DNA of 64,000 nt from a bacterium (GTDB lineage: Bacteria; Zhuqueibacterota; QNDG01; DSAB01), in contig JAFGDT010000071.1 of the NCBI GenBank assembly GCA_016931965.1, forward strand, positions 1 to 64,000. Reading direction: 5' to 3'. The notes under the pieces are model-generated. The model did no database searches and was not told the origin of the DNA. It was given only the letters and a program-made list of their open reading frames with translations. This document shows positions 28,387 through 37,063 of the stretch, piece after piece. Numbering within the stretch: the stretch's first letter is position 1; every line of letters begins with the position of its first letter. The position numbers were made by a program, and so were the translations under genes.

Positions 28387-28570
28387 AGGATCGATCCTTT
28401 TCCGGAAATTTTCTCAATATTTTTATTCGGTCTGGATGTAACCATTTGAATGAAGTAAAAGAATCAGTGCAGTCATATTTAACACTTGTCTATTGGTCTG
28501 TTTGTATTCAAAGTATGATTGATCTTCCCGGACCGTTCATAGTTCAATAATACGATATTATCATCGGGAT

Positions 28571-30646
28571 TCATTCTTCTGGAGGCGCAAAAGGATCAGA
28601 TCCGTTCCATTTGCCGCCTTGCGCCAGAACTGTATAGAGCGCATCGTGTGTCAATGTTTCAAAAATTGTGAATTCAGTGAAAGATATGATATTGCGATCA
28701 TCAACAAATTGGCGCTCCTTCGCCAGTTCATTGATCGGCGGAATCACGTGTATTGTGCTTCGCCGACCCGTCACACCGGGACCGAAAACCGTAATGCCGG
28801 GTTTGGGTCCCCATCCTTTGCTGATTGTGTATGCACTTTCACGGTCATGAATATTGTGTACCTGATGAAATCCGAGACCGGTGACGTAGCTGATCCCGAT
28901 GGGATTTAGCCCGAGCTTCCAATCCATCAATTCGGAGGCGGCATCGATGTATTTCTGTTCATGGGACAAGCGCCAGGTCAACATCGGCGCTGAAGCATAG
29001 TAGGGCTGCCTGACATTGTGCCCCCAACCCCCTGTGGCAGAGTTGTTGCCGACGGGATAGGCATGCTTTCTCAACTCGGCAATATTGCTGTCCGCCGCAG
29101 CTTGAATCATCTCGATAAAATAATCCACAATAACCGGATCCGTGGGGACGTCCTTTTCAATAATGTATGAGAAGATGTATCCCGGATTATCAAAATGGGT
29201 ATCGTTCAGTGAATACCCCAAAGTAGAAAATAGATGTTCTTTGTAGGAACCGGCTATGGTGTAGAGTTCCTCTATTTTCTGATGATCGGCTTCCTCCCCG
29301 GTCAACAGGTATTTTTGGATATGGTAGTAGAGTTTTTCCGGATCGGCCATGGCTTCACCGCCAAATGCCATGGCCCTTTCCGCACGGTTGATCAGCTCCT
29401 CCGTGCGCTCTGGTTTGTACGGTTTTAAAATCCGGGCCAGATGGAGAAAAAGTCCGGCACTGGTGCAGGTGGCACGGTCGTCAATCCTGACGGTGCCGTA
29501 GAGGTTATCGTCCAGATCCATCGGAACCGCAAAGGGATCGGGATAGCCCCTTGTTTCTGTTCCAAAATGGACGCTTCCGTCTTCATTCTGAAGGTATTCC
29601 CAGATGAGTGTGCCCCATTCCGCTTCGTCGATGATGTCCGGGATACCATTGCGATAGCTCAATATGTGATAATTCTCGTCAAACTCTCCCGGTATATCAA
29701 ATTGACCATCGAAAAAGGTTTCCGGAAAGGCTTCATAAATCATCAGATTAACAATGGGATTGGCCAAGTGGTAGGCACGGCGGTCTGCATCGCCTGCGTC
29801 ATGGTATCCACCGTAGCATTTGAATGTGCGTTCAGTTCCCGTCACATCGATATTGGCCTCTCCGATAGGGCCGTCTACGTCGTAGATCAGCGTGTGACAG
29901 GGATTTTCCCGGATATCCGGTTCATGGATTGGACATCCGCAGCGTTGTAGGTACTGTGCGCGGAACGTCAAATAAGCCAATCTTCGCGAAAATTCACCGC
30001 CCACACCGAAAGGATACGAACAACCGTATCCTTTAACTGCAATTTGATAAGGTCCACCTTCTGGCACATCCGACAGATTGATGCGATAGACGTCATCTCC
30101 CGAAGAAGGATCATCACCGATCTCTTTTAGGGTCCCGCTGAGAATGGTCTTGCCCGTGTATTGCTGAAAGACCTCGTAAGCGGGAAGCGGTCCATCGATT
30201 TTTCGACTTCCACCCGTTCCGAGCCAAATGGCAAAATTGGCATATCGCACTGTGGAGAGTGCACTGTAGCCTGCCTGATTTGTCTTAATCGATTCACAGA
30301 AGATTTCACGTTCCCTGAATTGAAATGTTGCATGCCCGTGAGGTGTTTCTATCTGATAGGTTTTTCCTTCCACAAGTTCGGTTGTTTCAAGATAAATATG
30401 GTGATCGCATGCATCGGCCTGTGTTGCATAGCGATAGATATGGATCGGCTGCTGTCCATTGATTTTCCATTTGGAACGATTTCCTATATCCACTTCATCA
30501 ATATCCAGTGTATCACTGGTAAAGAAGACGACAAGAACCGTATTGGAAGCGGATCGGATCTCTTGCAGCGTTAATGTTGCTTCTAAACAGAGAATGGGGC
30601 ATATTGTGAATATCACTGTTAGATAAATTTTCCAATACCGAATCAT
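28571..30646 (-). CDS. Glycoside hydrolase family 9 enzyme (endoglucanase-like), secreted
   Basis: Secreted (alpha/alpha)6-barrel hydrolase of about 691 residues. The ATG at 30646 is preferred because AAGGAA lies just upstream; an ATG at 30661 would add five residues. After the signal peptide (ending near CLEA) comes an N-terminal CelD-type Ig domain (about 90-190, SIKTNQAGYS). The catalytic domain has GGYHDAGDADRR with the two expected Asp residues, the YVTGLGFHQVHNIHDRES region and a C-terminal FTEFTIFETLTHDAL segment where the acid Glu should be. GH9 enzymes cut beta-1,4-glucans such as cellulose. There is no type IX sorting domain, so it may stay periplasmic or use another route. Confidence 0.85.
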   Translation of the reverse strand: MIRYWKIYLTVIFTICPILCLEATLTLQEIRSASNTVLVVFFTSDTLDIDEVDIGNRSKWKINGQQPIHIYRYATQADACDHHIYLETTELVEGKTYQIETPHGHATFQFREREIFCESIKTNQAGYSALSTVRYANFAIWLGTGGSRKIDGPLPAYEVFQQYTGKTILSGTLKEIGDDPSSGDDVYRINLSDVPEGGPYQIAVKGYGCSYPFGVGGEFSRRLAYLTFRAQYLQRCGCPIHEPDIRENPCHTLIYDVDGPIGEANIDVTGTERTFKCYGGYHDAGDADRRAYHLANPIVNLMIYEAFPETFFDGQFDIPGEFDENYHILSYRNGIPDIIDEAEWGTLIWEYLQNEDGSVHFGTETRGYPDPFAVPMDLDDNLYGTVRIDDRATCTSAGLFLHLARILKPYKPERTEELINRAERAMAFGGEAMADPEKLYYHIQKYLLTGEEADHQKIEELYTIAGSYKEHLFSTLGYSLNDTHFDNPGYIFSYIIEKDVPTDPVIVDYFIEMIQAAADSNIAELRKHAYPVGNNSATGGWGHNVRQPYYASAPMLTWRLSHEQKYIDAASELMDWKLGLNPIGISYVTGLGFHQVHNIHDRESAYTISKGWGPKPGITVFGPGVTGRRSTIHVIPPINELAKERQFVDDRNIISFTEFTIFETLTHDALYTVLAQGGKWNGSDPFAPPEE

Positions 30647-30688
30647 GATTGTTTCCTTCATATTTTTTTTCAGAGGTTTTTCAAAAAA

Positions 30689-30915
30689 TCAAACATTGAC
30701 CATGTAGGGATTGCCGACGTTTTCGTAGATGTGGCGCATCTTTTCTCGAATTTCATCAGGTCTATCCTGAGCCACTCACTCTATCGAGAGAGTTGATATT
30801 GCCAGTGATCGCTTCTTTCTATTCGACTACATCCCGAACATGGGCAAGGCCTACCGTGTGATCCACATCGGTAATGTCCATTTCAAACTTCATCACTCAG
30901 TAGTAACGCGTCGAT
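30689..30915 (-). pseudogene. Remnant of a URO-D-family methyltransferase
   Basis: The gap between GH9 and the UPF0316 gene contains broken coding pieces. Read on the minus strand they give DALLLSD, then after a frame change KFEMDITDVDHTVGLAHVRD, a stop, KEAITGNINSLDRV, and after another change RPDEIREKMRHIYENVGNPY, ending at 30689. Joined together they resemble the C-terminal third of URO-D/MtaA-type methyltransferases. At least two frame changes and one stop show that it is dead. It is not a copy of the intact URO-D gene at 21.2 kb, whose C-terminus differs. Confidence 0.5.
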
Positions 30916-30916
30916 T

Positions 30917-31555
30917 TTATTTTGATTTTCGCTGTGCATACATTCTGCGATAAATACGAATACGGCGATAAAACTTAGGCGGTTTACGAAACAGCCGTTT
31001 GATAATGCTTTTGCTTGTTGGGAAAATGCCCTCTCTTGCAGAAAGAACATCTTCAATCGTAAAAAAGGCTTTTGGATTATACCGATCGATTGTTCTAATC
31101 GCTTTATCGATATATACTCTATCGACGATAGAATAGAGAATATTCACCTTTCCAGAAGATCCTTCGGCGTCTATTTGGGTTACGCCAAATCCTCTTGCTC
31201 TCATTTTGTCTGCCAATTCAGATGTGTCGCCTGTGGTGATCATTCGAATAATCACTTTACCGTAGGCCACTTTTTCTTCAATTTTAATGCCGAGATAATT
31301 GCCGATCGAAAAACCACCCGCATAGGCAAGATAACAGAAGATATTGTTCAGATTTTGCATGATTTGCCGTATCGCAATCAACCATATGACGATTTCGAAG
31401 AAACCCAATATTGGGGCAAGCAGCTTGTTTCCTCTCGACACAAACATGATCCGTATTGTCCCCAGGGTCACGTCACAAATGCGTGCAATGAATATCAGCA
31501 ACGGTAAAATGACAAATGTAAAAATTTCAGAATTGAGGAATGTTTCTATTTCCAT
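30917..31555 (-). CDS. UPF0316/DUF2179 membrane protein
   Basis: Inner-membrane protein of 212 residues with three N-terminal membrane segments containing the family signature RICDVTLGTIRIMFVSRG. It is followed by a cytoplasmic DUF2179 domain (GYLVTQID-like GFGVTQIDAEG, FTIEDVLSARE) that resembles nucleotide-sensing modules of YitT-like proteins. The ATG at 31555 with GGGGAT upstream is preferred to the ATG at 31573. A basic C-terminal tail of about 30 residues is extra. The function is unknown. Confidence 0.8.
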   Translation of the reverse strand: MEIETFLNSEIFTFVILPLLIFIARICDVTLGTIRIMFVSRGNKLLAPILGFFEIVIWLIAIRQIMQNLNNIFCYLAYAGGFSIGNYLGIKIEEKVAYGKVIIRMITTGDTSELADKMRARGFGVTQIDAEGSSGKVNILYSIVDRVYIDKAIRTIDRYNPKAFFTIEDVLSAREGIFPTSKSIIKRLFRKPPKFYRRIRIYRRMYAQRKSK

Positions 31556-31655
31556 CGTGATATCCCCATGCATTGATTATCGAGGATTTTGATAATACAT
31601 TTGGATGAAAAAGCCTATCATGAGAAAACAAGTGTTGTGAGTATTACCATTTTAT

Positions 31656-31689
31656 TCAAGTATAGTAAATTGTTTTTAATATATCAAGA
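31656..31689. repeat. 34-bp direct repeat, left copy
   Basis: This stretch starts TCAAGTATAGTAAATT and ends ATATCAAGA. It recurs in the same orientation at 33952-33985 with four mismatches. The two copies bracket the methyltransferase block at 31.8-33.8 kb. The surrounding 249 bases contain no gene. Confidence 0.55.
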
Positions 31690-31822
31690 ATAATTTGATG
31701 GTTTTCTAGGGTGCCTGGCGTGATATAGGACCCTACAGTCTATTGGTTCAGGTCCACTTCTATAAAGTGTCTCTGATATAGAGAATATAAGTTGTCTCTT
31801 ATCGTTATTTTTGATTACTTGC

Positions 31823-32578
31823 TCAAGCAGATCTATGTTTATGTAGCGTACCTACGTACATGAGCATGGGACTGGGATAGGCGCTGTCTTCCCGATCACC
31901 GTCCAGCTCAACACATTTGAATTGTTTTAGTTTGAAGGCATCTATTAATTGTTCCGATGAATTGAAGAAATAGGTGTGATAGTTTTCCGCATATAATCGA
32001 TATTTCTGTTTCGGGACGAGGATGACGATTTTCTCTTTCGCGACTCGTTTGAATTCAGCCACTGTTCTGTCCAGGTCGCTCACATGTTCCAGAGTATGAC
32101 AACATGTAATGCAATCAAATGCAGAGGAAGGAAACGGCAGATGCTCAGCGAAGCTTTCGACAAGCGGTATGTTGACATCAATCTGTGCAATATGATTGCG
32201 TGCAAGTCTGAGTGCGTTGATGCTCAGATCGAGAGCTGTGACCCGAAAGCCCGCTTGAGCAAGTGAAAGTGCCAGTTGACCGGTTCCACAGCCGATGTCG
32301 AGTACGGAGCAGGGCTGACCGATAGCGTCTCTGATCCGTCGAAAATCTCCTTTGTTGATACACGGATTCGTGGTATGTTGCCAACATGCCTCGTAGTGCT
32401 TTTTCCAATCTTGTGGTGTGAAAGTCTGGCACTTTTTTCGAAAATCCACTTCAAACCACAGTCCAAGCTTTTTACGGATGGTCCATCGTGCAAATAGATG
32501 TTGGTTGAAGAAGCTGAGCATATCTCGCAGAGGTTCAGGCATCAGGGATTTGAATTTCAGATACAAACGTCTCGCCAT
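31823..32578 (-). CDS. Class I SAM-dependent methyltransferase
   Basis: Cytoplasmic methyltransferase of 251 residues. Motif I is VLDIGCGTGQLALSLAQAG, followed by ALDLS (motif post-I) and the FDCITCCHTLEHV segment (motif IV), the usual UbiE/Methyltransf_11 pattern. The N-terminal 80 residues are basic and not conserved with the next methyltransferase. GTGGAG precedes the ATG. The substrate is unknown. It sits in a small accessory block between 34-bp direct repeats, so it may be an acquired gene. Confidence 0.82.
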   Translation of the reverse strand: MARRLYLKFKSLMPEPLRDMLSFFNQHLFARWTIRKKLGLWFEVDFRKKCQTFTPQDWKKHYEACWQHTTNPCINKGDFRRIRDAIGQPCSVLDIGCGTGQLALSLAQAGFRVTALDLSINALRLARNHIAQIDVNIPLVESFAEHLPFPSSAFDCITCCHTLEHVSDLDRTVAEFKRVAKEKIVILVPKQKYRLYAENYHTYFFNSSEQLIDAFKLKQFKCVELDGDREDSAYPSPMLMYVGTLHKHRSA

Positions 32579-32675
32579 GCTCGCTCCACAAGGTACAGGG
32601 CGCTATCAAACGCCAGCAACTCGATATATTTTTATTAGATGACTTTTCACATCGGCTACTATTTATAACATCGGT

Positions 32676-32903
32676 TTATCTCCGCAGGGGCACCAATCCC
32701 TGGGGGGTGTGAAATCTCTTGAACATTATTTTTTCAACAATTAAAAGAAAATCGACTTTTGAAGTCGCTCCCATAAGTTGAAATGTTGGCTTAACATGGG
32801 GAATTATTGACACAATTTCACCTTCTATGTTATACATAAATTGTTCCAATCTTTCCCTGTCCTTAGGCATGTCAATTTCAAATCGATGAACTTTGTATTT
32901 CAT
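32676..32903 (-). CDS. Conserved hypothetical protein of 75 residues
   Basis: Small soluble protein starting MKYKVHRFEIDMPKDRERL and containing IIPHVKPTFQLMGATSKV and DFLLIVEK. AAAGGAAC gives a good ribosome-binding site six bases before the ATG. The first codon is only about 21 bases past the attC-like site of the upstream cassette, the position expected for the next cassette gene. I recognise it as a conserved-looking small protein but know no function for it. No attC-like site was found after its stop. Confidence 0.6.
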   Translation of the reverse strand: MKYKVHRFEIDMPKDRERLEQFMYNIEGEIVSIIPHVKPTFQLMGATSKVDFLLIVEKIMFKRFHTPQGLVPLRR

Positions 32904-32923
32904 TTTGTTCCTTTCTTTTTAAC

Positions 32924-32999
32924 ACATAACACCCCGCATGACCGGCTGGCAATGGAGCGCAGCGGAATTGCAAATCCGAGTTGATGCTGTTTTTATGGC
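32924..32999 (-). mobile_element. attC-like recombination site of an integron gene cassette
   Basis: Directly after the methyltransferase stop is a 76-base imperfect hairpin. On the minus strand paired arms are AACA/TGTT, GCAT/ATGC, CGG/CCG and GCAAT/ATTGC, with unpaired bases between. It ends in GTTATGT, close to the attC core GTTRRRY; the 5' side has a CATAA-AAAC element overlapping the gene's stop codon. The shape, the single-sided bulges and the gene-then-site order fit attC. The core boxes are not perfect, so this remains a structural prediction. Confidence 0.5.
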
Positions 33000-33757
33000 T
33001 TTATCTCATCCAACTTTCTTGCGATATACACACCATAGCTGTAATGAGTTTTATATTTCTCATACAGTTTGATCTCTCGATTTTCCGCTTGCACTATTGC
33101 GCGTGCTTCTTCACTATTCCCGTTCCGGTCAAGGAAATCCTTAAAGCTATTCTGCATAGGCCGATAATAATTCTCCAGCCAGCAATGCTCTGGTAAAACG
33201 AAATAGCCGATCGGAGAATAACCGTTCTTCTCCAGTACGCTAACCTTTGAAGATGCCATATCTATTTCGGGATATTCGTCATCCCAATATTTTTGAAGTT
33301 CTGACGGACGGGAGTCTGTAATCCAGGTAATCTCCGAAACAACCAGTAGTCCGCCTACTTTCAGATAACGATTCCAGTCTTTTACCCCCCTTTCAAAGCC
33401 AATATTGTATATCGCCCCCTCAGACCAGATAACATCAAACTCCTCATCTCCAAAGGGTAAGTTGTCCATTGAACAGCAACGGGTCGATACTTTTTCAGAA
33501 AGCCCCATTTTTTCGGCCCTACCTTCAAGTACTTCAAGAAAATCTTGTAGGAAGTCCACTGCCGTAATCTGAGCTTTCAATAGTTGAGCGAGCAACAATG
33601 TGGAAGCCCCCGTACCGCAGCCTATATCGGCAATCTTTAATGGCGCAGATCGGTCTATCATAGACATGTCGATAGCCATTTCTGTCTCTGCATCACCGCC
33701 TGGACCCTGCCGGTTTGCACTTTTATGAAGGTCTATCAAAAGTTGATAATCTTTCAC
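32993..33757 (-). CDS. Class I SAM-dependent methyltransferase, probable cassette gene
   Basis: Methyltransferase of 254 residues with motif I IADIGCGTGASTLLLAQLL, ITAVDFL (post-I) and DVIWSEGAIYNIGF (motif IV). It starts at a GTG with AAGGA about six bases upstream. The reading frame fills nearly all of an 850-bp segment bounded by GTTATGG (33778-33784, minus strand) on its 5' side and the attC-like site on its 3' side, the layout of an integron gene cassette. The substrate is unknown; similar small-molecule methyltransferases are common in cassettes and accessory islands. Confidence 0.82.
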   Translation of the reverse strand: MKDYQLLIDLHKSANRQGPGGDAETEMAIDMSMIDRSAPLKIADIGCGTGASTLLLAQLLKAQITAVDFLQDFLEVLEGRAEKMGLSEKVSTRCCSMDNLPFGDEEFDVIWSEGAIYNIGFERGVKDWNRYLKVGGLLVVSEITWITDSRPSELQKYWDDEYPEIDMASSKVSVLEKNGYSPIGYFVLPEHCWLENYYRPMQNSFKDFLDRNGNSEEARAIVQAENREIKLYEKYKTHYSYGVYIARKLDEIKP

Positions 33758-33777
33758 TTACTTATCCTTATCTGTAG

Positions 33778-33784
33778 CCATAAC
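33778..33784 (-). other. Cassette 5' boundary (core-site-like GTTATGG)
   Basis: On the minus strand GTTATGG lies 20 bases before the GTG start of the methyltransferase gene. Together with GTTATGT at 32924-32930 it brackets one gene, as two recombination points would in a cassette array. The following 250 bases up to the aldehyde dehydrogenase stop hold no gene, and no integrase gene is in the vicinity. Confidence 0.35.
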
Positions 33785-33951
33785 AGAGTATTATATACCA
33801 CAATTCTTCATTTTCGATATGGCCTTATATAAGCTATATTTATTATTTTACTCGTGCAATCCGTTTTTTCTTTTGGGTTCATATTGATTGAATCTCTTGC
33901 TTTTCAATATGCCGATGTCCGTCTCTTTCCCCATGAAAATAATGAAATTAC

Positions 33952-33985
33952 TCAAGTATAGTAAATTATTTCTGAAATATCAAGA
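33952..33985. repeat. 34-bp direct repeat, right copy
   Basis: Same element as at 31656-31689 (TCAAGTATAGTAAATT ... ATATCAAGA, four mismatches). The pair could be footprints of an insertion, matching leader sequences, or copies of a dispersed intergenic repeat. Confidence 0.55.
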
Positions 33986-34036
33986 TCCGACTGGAAGTTA
34001 CCCGGATATGGTTGGGTTTTGTTTGTATTGAGAATT

Positions 34037-35617
34037 TTAGATCTTCCCTTTGTGTTTTGAATTGCAGAGAAGGTATTTCCAGAAATAGGACACAGCCTTG
34101 GGTAAAGCCCTTATTTTTATCCATATTCGACGGTCGAATAACAACCTTATGCCGGCTTTGAGACCATGAATCATATGTTCTTCATAGGGAAACCACCAGA
34201 ATTTGTGGCTGTGTAACTGCTGGTCCTCATTGATATACTGAATGTTCACCATCTCATCCAGTCCCTTTTCTCCGTGCATCCAGCCAATACCGCTGTTTTT
34301 AATGCCTGTCCAGTTGGCCTCCGTCATCCCGAAAGAGACCACTGAATCATTGACCATCACCGACCCTGTTTCCAATTGTTTTGCGATCCATTCACCGTGT
34401 CTTAAATTGGATGTCCATACGGATGCGGCCAGGCCGTATTGACTCTGATTGGCAAGTTGAATGGCCTGTTGATCGTTTTCAACAGGAGTGACCACGATAA
34501 TCGGACCGAATATTTCTTCATCAAAAAGATTATGTGTATTGTTTTTCCAGAGAATCACCGTCGGTTCAAAGAAATAACCCTTCTGGTTTTGAATGGGGTG
34601 TCCACCGAAACAACTGTTTGCGCGTTTACGATTTGCCCTGGCCATCAAGGATTTCATTTTATGGAGCTGCATTTTTGAAGCAAGCGGTCCGACATCGGTA
34701 TTCATATCCAGCCCATTTCCAATTCGAAGTTTTTCAATTTTCGGCACTAAATGTTCGATAAATTCATTAAAGATATTTTGATGAACATAAACACGCTCAA
34801 TGGCATTACAATTTTGGCCGCAGTTGTTAAAGCCTCCCCAGAGGATTCCGCTTGTACAGGTGTCGATGTCCGCATCTTCACAGACAATGGCCGGATCGTT
34901 TCCACCCATTTCTAGGACCACTTTTTTTAATGAATGGGCCGCTTGTTGCATGACCTTTTGTCCCACCTGTGTACTGCCTGTAAAAAAGACTTTTTCAACT
35001 TCGGATTGTACAAGTCCCTGACCCACGTCTCCTTTTCCCTGTATCACTTGAAAACTCTCTTCGGGAACGCCGGCATTCCAGAAAAGCTCTCCCATTTTTT
35101 GACCTACAAGGGGAGTCAATTCCGATGGTTTAAAAACGACCGTGTTCCCGGATAAAAGGGCCGGAACAATGCTCCCTAATGGAATTAAAAGCGGCCAATT
35201 CCAGGGCGTGATGATGCCCAGAACACCCAGAGGCTGGAAATGGATCTTGCTTTTTCTGCGTTTGAAAAAAAGGTTGTGCAGAGGAACAGGTCGGTCTTTT
35301 AAAAATCGATGCACCCGGTCCGCATAGTATCCAATCAGGTCAATACTTGCTTCCAGTTCAATTACATACGATTCAACAAGAGGTCGTCCCATTTCCAGTG
35401 TGATGAGCCGGGCAAAGGCCTCCTGTTCCTTTAAAAGAAGCTGTTGTGCATTTCTTAATATTTTCGAGCGTTCTGAGCGCTTTCGTTTGGACCAAACAGG
35501 AAAAGCTTTCCGCGCAGTTTTAACGATCTTTTCAATATCGGATTTATGGGTTGATTTCACTTCACCTATCACTTCAAGCGTTGCAGGATTGACGGATTGG
35601 ATGATGTTGTGGGTCAT
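34037..35617 (-). CDS. NAD(P)-dependent aldehyde dehydrogenase
   Basis: ALDH-superfamily enzyme of 526 residues oxidising an aldehyde to its acid. Visible motifs are ITPWNWPLL (cofactor site), FTGSTQVG, the general-base Glu in LEMGGNDPAIV, the catalytic Cys in NNCGQNCNAIERVY and EIFGPIIVV. A C-terminal extension of about 45 residues rich in aromatic and basic residues (KFWWFPYEEHM) goes beyond the usual ~480 and could aid membrane contact, as in enzymes acting on long-chain aldehydes; that is a guess. AAAGGAAAAG precedes the ATG. The DUF362 gene lies 65 bases upstream in the same direction. Confidence 0.9.
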   Translation of the reverse strand: MTHNIIQSVNPATLEVIGEVKSTHKSDIEKIVKTARKAFPVWSKRKRSERSKILRNAQQLLLKEQEAFARLITLEMGRPLVESYVIELEASIDLIGYYADRVHRFLKDRPVPLHNLFFKRRKSKIHFQPLGVLGIITPWNWPLLIPLGSIVPALLSGNTVVFKPSELTPLVGQKMGELFWNAGVPEESFQVIQGKGDVGQGLVQSEVEKVFFTGSTQVGQKVMQQAAHSLKKVVLEMGGNDPAIVCEDADIDTCTSGILWGGFNNCGQNCNAIERVYVHQNIFNEFIEHLVPKIEKLRIGNGLDMNTDVGPLASKMQLHKMKSLMARANRKRANSCFGGHPIQNQKGYFFEPTVILWKNNTHNLFDEEIFGPIIVVTPVENDQQAIQLANQSQYGLAASVWTSNLRHGEWIAKQLETGSVMVNDSVVSFGMTEANWTGIKNSGIGWMHGEKGLDEMVNIQYINEDQQLHSHKFWWFPYEEHMIHGLKAGIRLLFDRRIWIKIRALPKAVSYFWKYLLCNSKHKGKI

Positions 35618-35682
35618 GTATCTTTTCCTTTATCTTATCAATGCATGTCAGTCGCCATCAGCTATTGTGTTCAGTGTTTGAT

Positions 35683-36966
35683 TCATCTTTGCAGATTGAT
35701 CAGCCATCCTTTTAATTTTTTAATCGGGTAGAGGATAAATCCGTCAAAAATGAGGGACGGTCGCACCAGCGGATTGATGATCAAAAAATAGGCCAGCATG
35801 GTCAGAATGATGCGTTTGTGGCTGGGCGGACATCCTCTGATTCTGACGATTCCTTTTGCTTTAATACGGGTGGATGCGGTTGCGCATTCCCCGATCAAGA
35901 GCACCTTTTTTGCCTCGATTTCTTCTTTTATCTTTCCCAATAAAACAGTGAGATGGGGCAGTTTTCGAAACAATCCGGGTTTTCGATCTTTGATCATGTG
36001 CAGCCAGTCAAGAAAGATGCCCTGGCATCCGCCGATACAATAGGGTTCTCCCGATACAATTCGAAAATTGCAGTCGTATTGGTTAACAGGCATGAAACCG
36101 AAATCCAATTTTTTTGCGATAGCCTGTCCATCTTGAAAGCGATAATCACCCAAAATTTGAATTTGGTCCATCGAATCAGGCCCATAACCGCGTTTCATTG
36201 CCTCCAAGATATGGTCGATTTTGAAAGGATCAAGACCTAGCATTTTGGCGCAGACCATGTCGTGCGCCACGGCGTTGTTTGCGACGACAATGACTCCGAA
36301 ATCGATGCCCGGCTGGGTCATCTGATTCCCTCCGTATGCCATGCGAATGCCATCCGTGATGATCAGATCCGGATTGGCGGCTTCAAGAATATCCACAATT
36401 TTGATCGGTAAATCCCGATGGTGATGATGCATCCGTTGACGTGAATCGACCGTTCCGATATTCAATTTTAAAGCCCCTGAAAAAGCCTGTGAAAGCACAT
36501 TGGTCTTGAGTTTTGGAGCAAAGATCAGAAAATCCCGTTCTTTCATTTCTTTGGCGATCGTCAAATGCGGGTGGATTTTTGCATGCTGGAGAACAATGGT
36601 TGCCTGACGTCCCTCTTCCATGGCGCGCAGTCTGACGGGATATTTTCGTTTTAATTTTCGATATCCTGCATACCGGAATGCTCCTGCTGTGGTGATGCCC
36701 AGTCCGGATTTTTCGACGATGTCGATTTTTTCTATTTTTTTGTCGTGATCTTTCAAGAACTCAAGAATACCGCCAATCAATTCGGGGCGTGTATATCCTT
36801 CTGTGGCCACCTTCGGATGGGCCATGACCAGATTCGGTTTAATCACGATTTTTCCCGCAATCGGTTTATTGATATTGATCTGACTCATTGCCACTTTGAT
36901 CACGGAGACGATGTGCTCAATGGAATAGGTATCACATCTGCCGAGATAAACAGAGTATTTGGCCAT
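35683..36966 (-). CDS. DUF362-domain protein
   Basis: Protein of 427 residues belonging to DUF362. Conserved pieces are GKIVIKPNLV near the start, KLKTNVLSQAFSGALKLNIG in the middle and ITDGIRMAYGGN. Relatives often carry a ferredoxin domain; here only scattered cysteines (CIGGCQG, and CATAS-x9-IRGCPP near the C-terminus) are seen and no complete 4Fe-4S motif. The function is unknown. AAAGGAAAAC precedes the ATG. It probably forms a transcription unit with the aldehyde dehydrogenase. Confidence 0.8.
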   Translation of the reverse strand: MAKYSVYLGRCDTYSIEHIVSVIKVAMSQININKPIAGKIVIKPNLVMAHPKVATEGYTRPELIGGILEFLKDHDKKIEKIDIVEKSGLGITTAGAFRYAGYRKLKRKYPVRLRAMEEGRQATIVLQHAKIHPHLTIAKEMKERDFLIFAPKLKTNVLSQAFSGALKLNIGTVDSRQRMHHHHRDLPIKIVDILEAANPDLIITDGIRMAYGGNQMTQPGIDFGVIVVANNAVAHDMVCAKMLGLDPFKIDHILEAMKRGYGPDSMDQIQILGDYRFQDGQAIAKKLDFGFMPVNQYDCNFRIVSGEPYCIGGCQGIFLDWLHMIKDRKPGLFRKLPHLTVLLGKIKEEIEAKKVLLIGECATASTRIKAKGIVRIRGCPPSHKRIILTMLAYFLIINPLVRPSLIFDGFILYPIKKLKGWLINLQR

Positions 36967-37063
36967 GCCGTTTTCCTTTATGTAAAAAATGATTCAATCC
37001 TTTTCTCTGAACAAGGCGATTCGTTATTAAGGAAGACCGAAATTCGATAGGATTTACTTTCAA

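Noticed and set aside
26226-28570. Cobalamin riboswitch upstream of the corrinoid genes
   Set aside because: The spaces before the corrinoid genes are only a few dozen bases. Neither there nor upstream of the ABC genes did I find a B12-box-like sequence.
28387-28570. Possible gene fragment (HSNGYIQTE) between the ABC and GH9 genes
   Set aside because: Only about 15 residues look protein-like and no family could be recognised.
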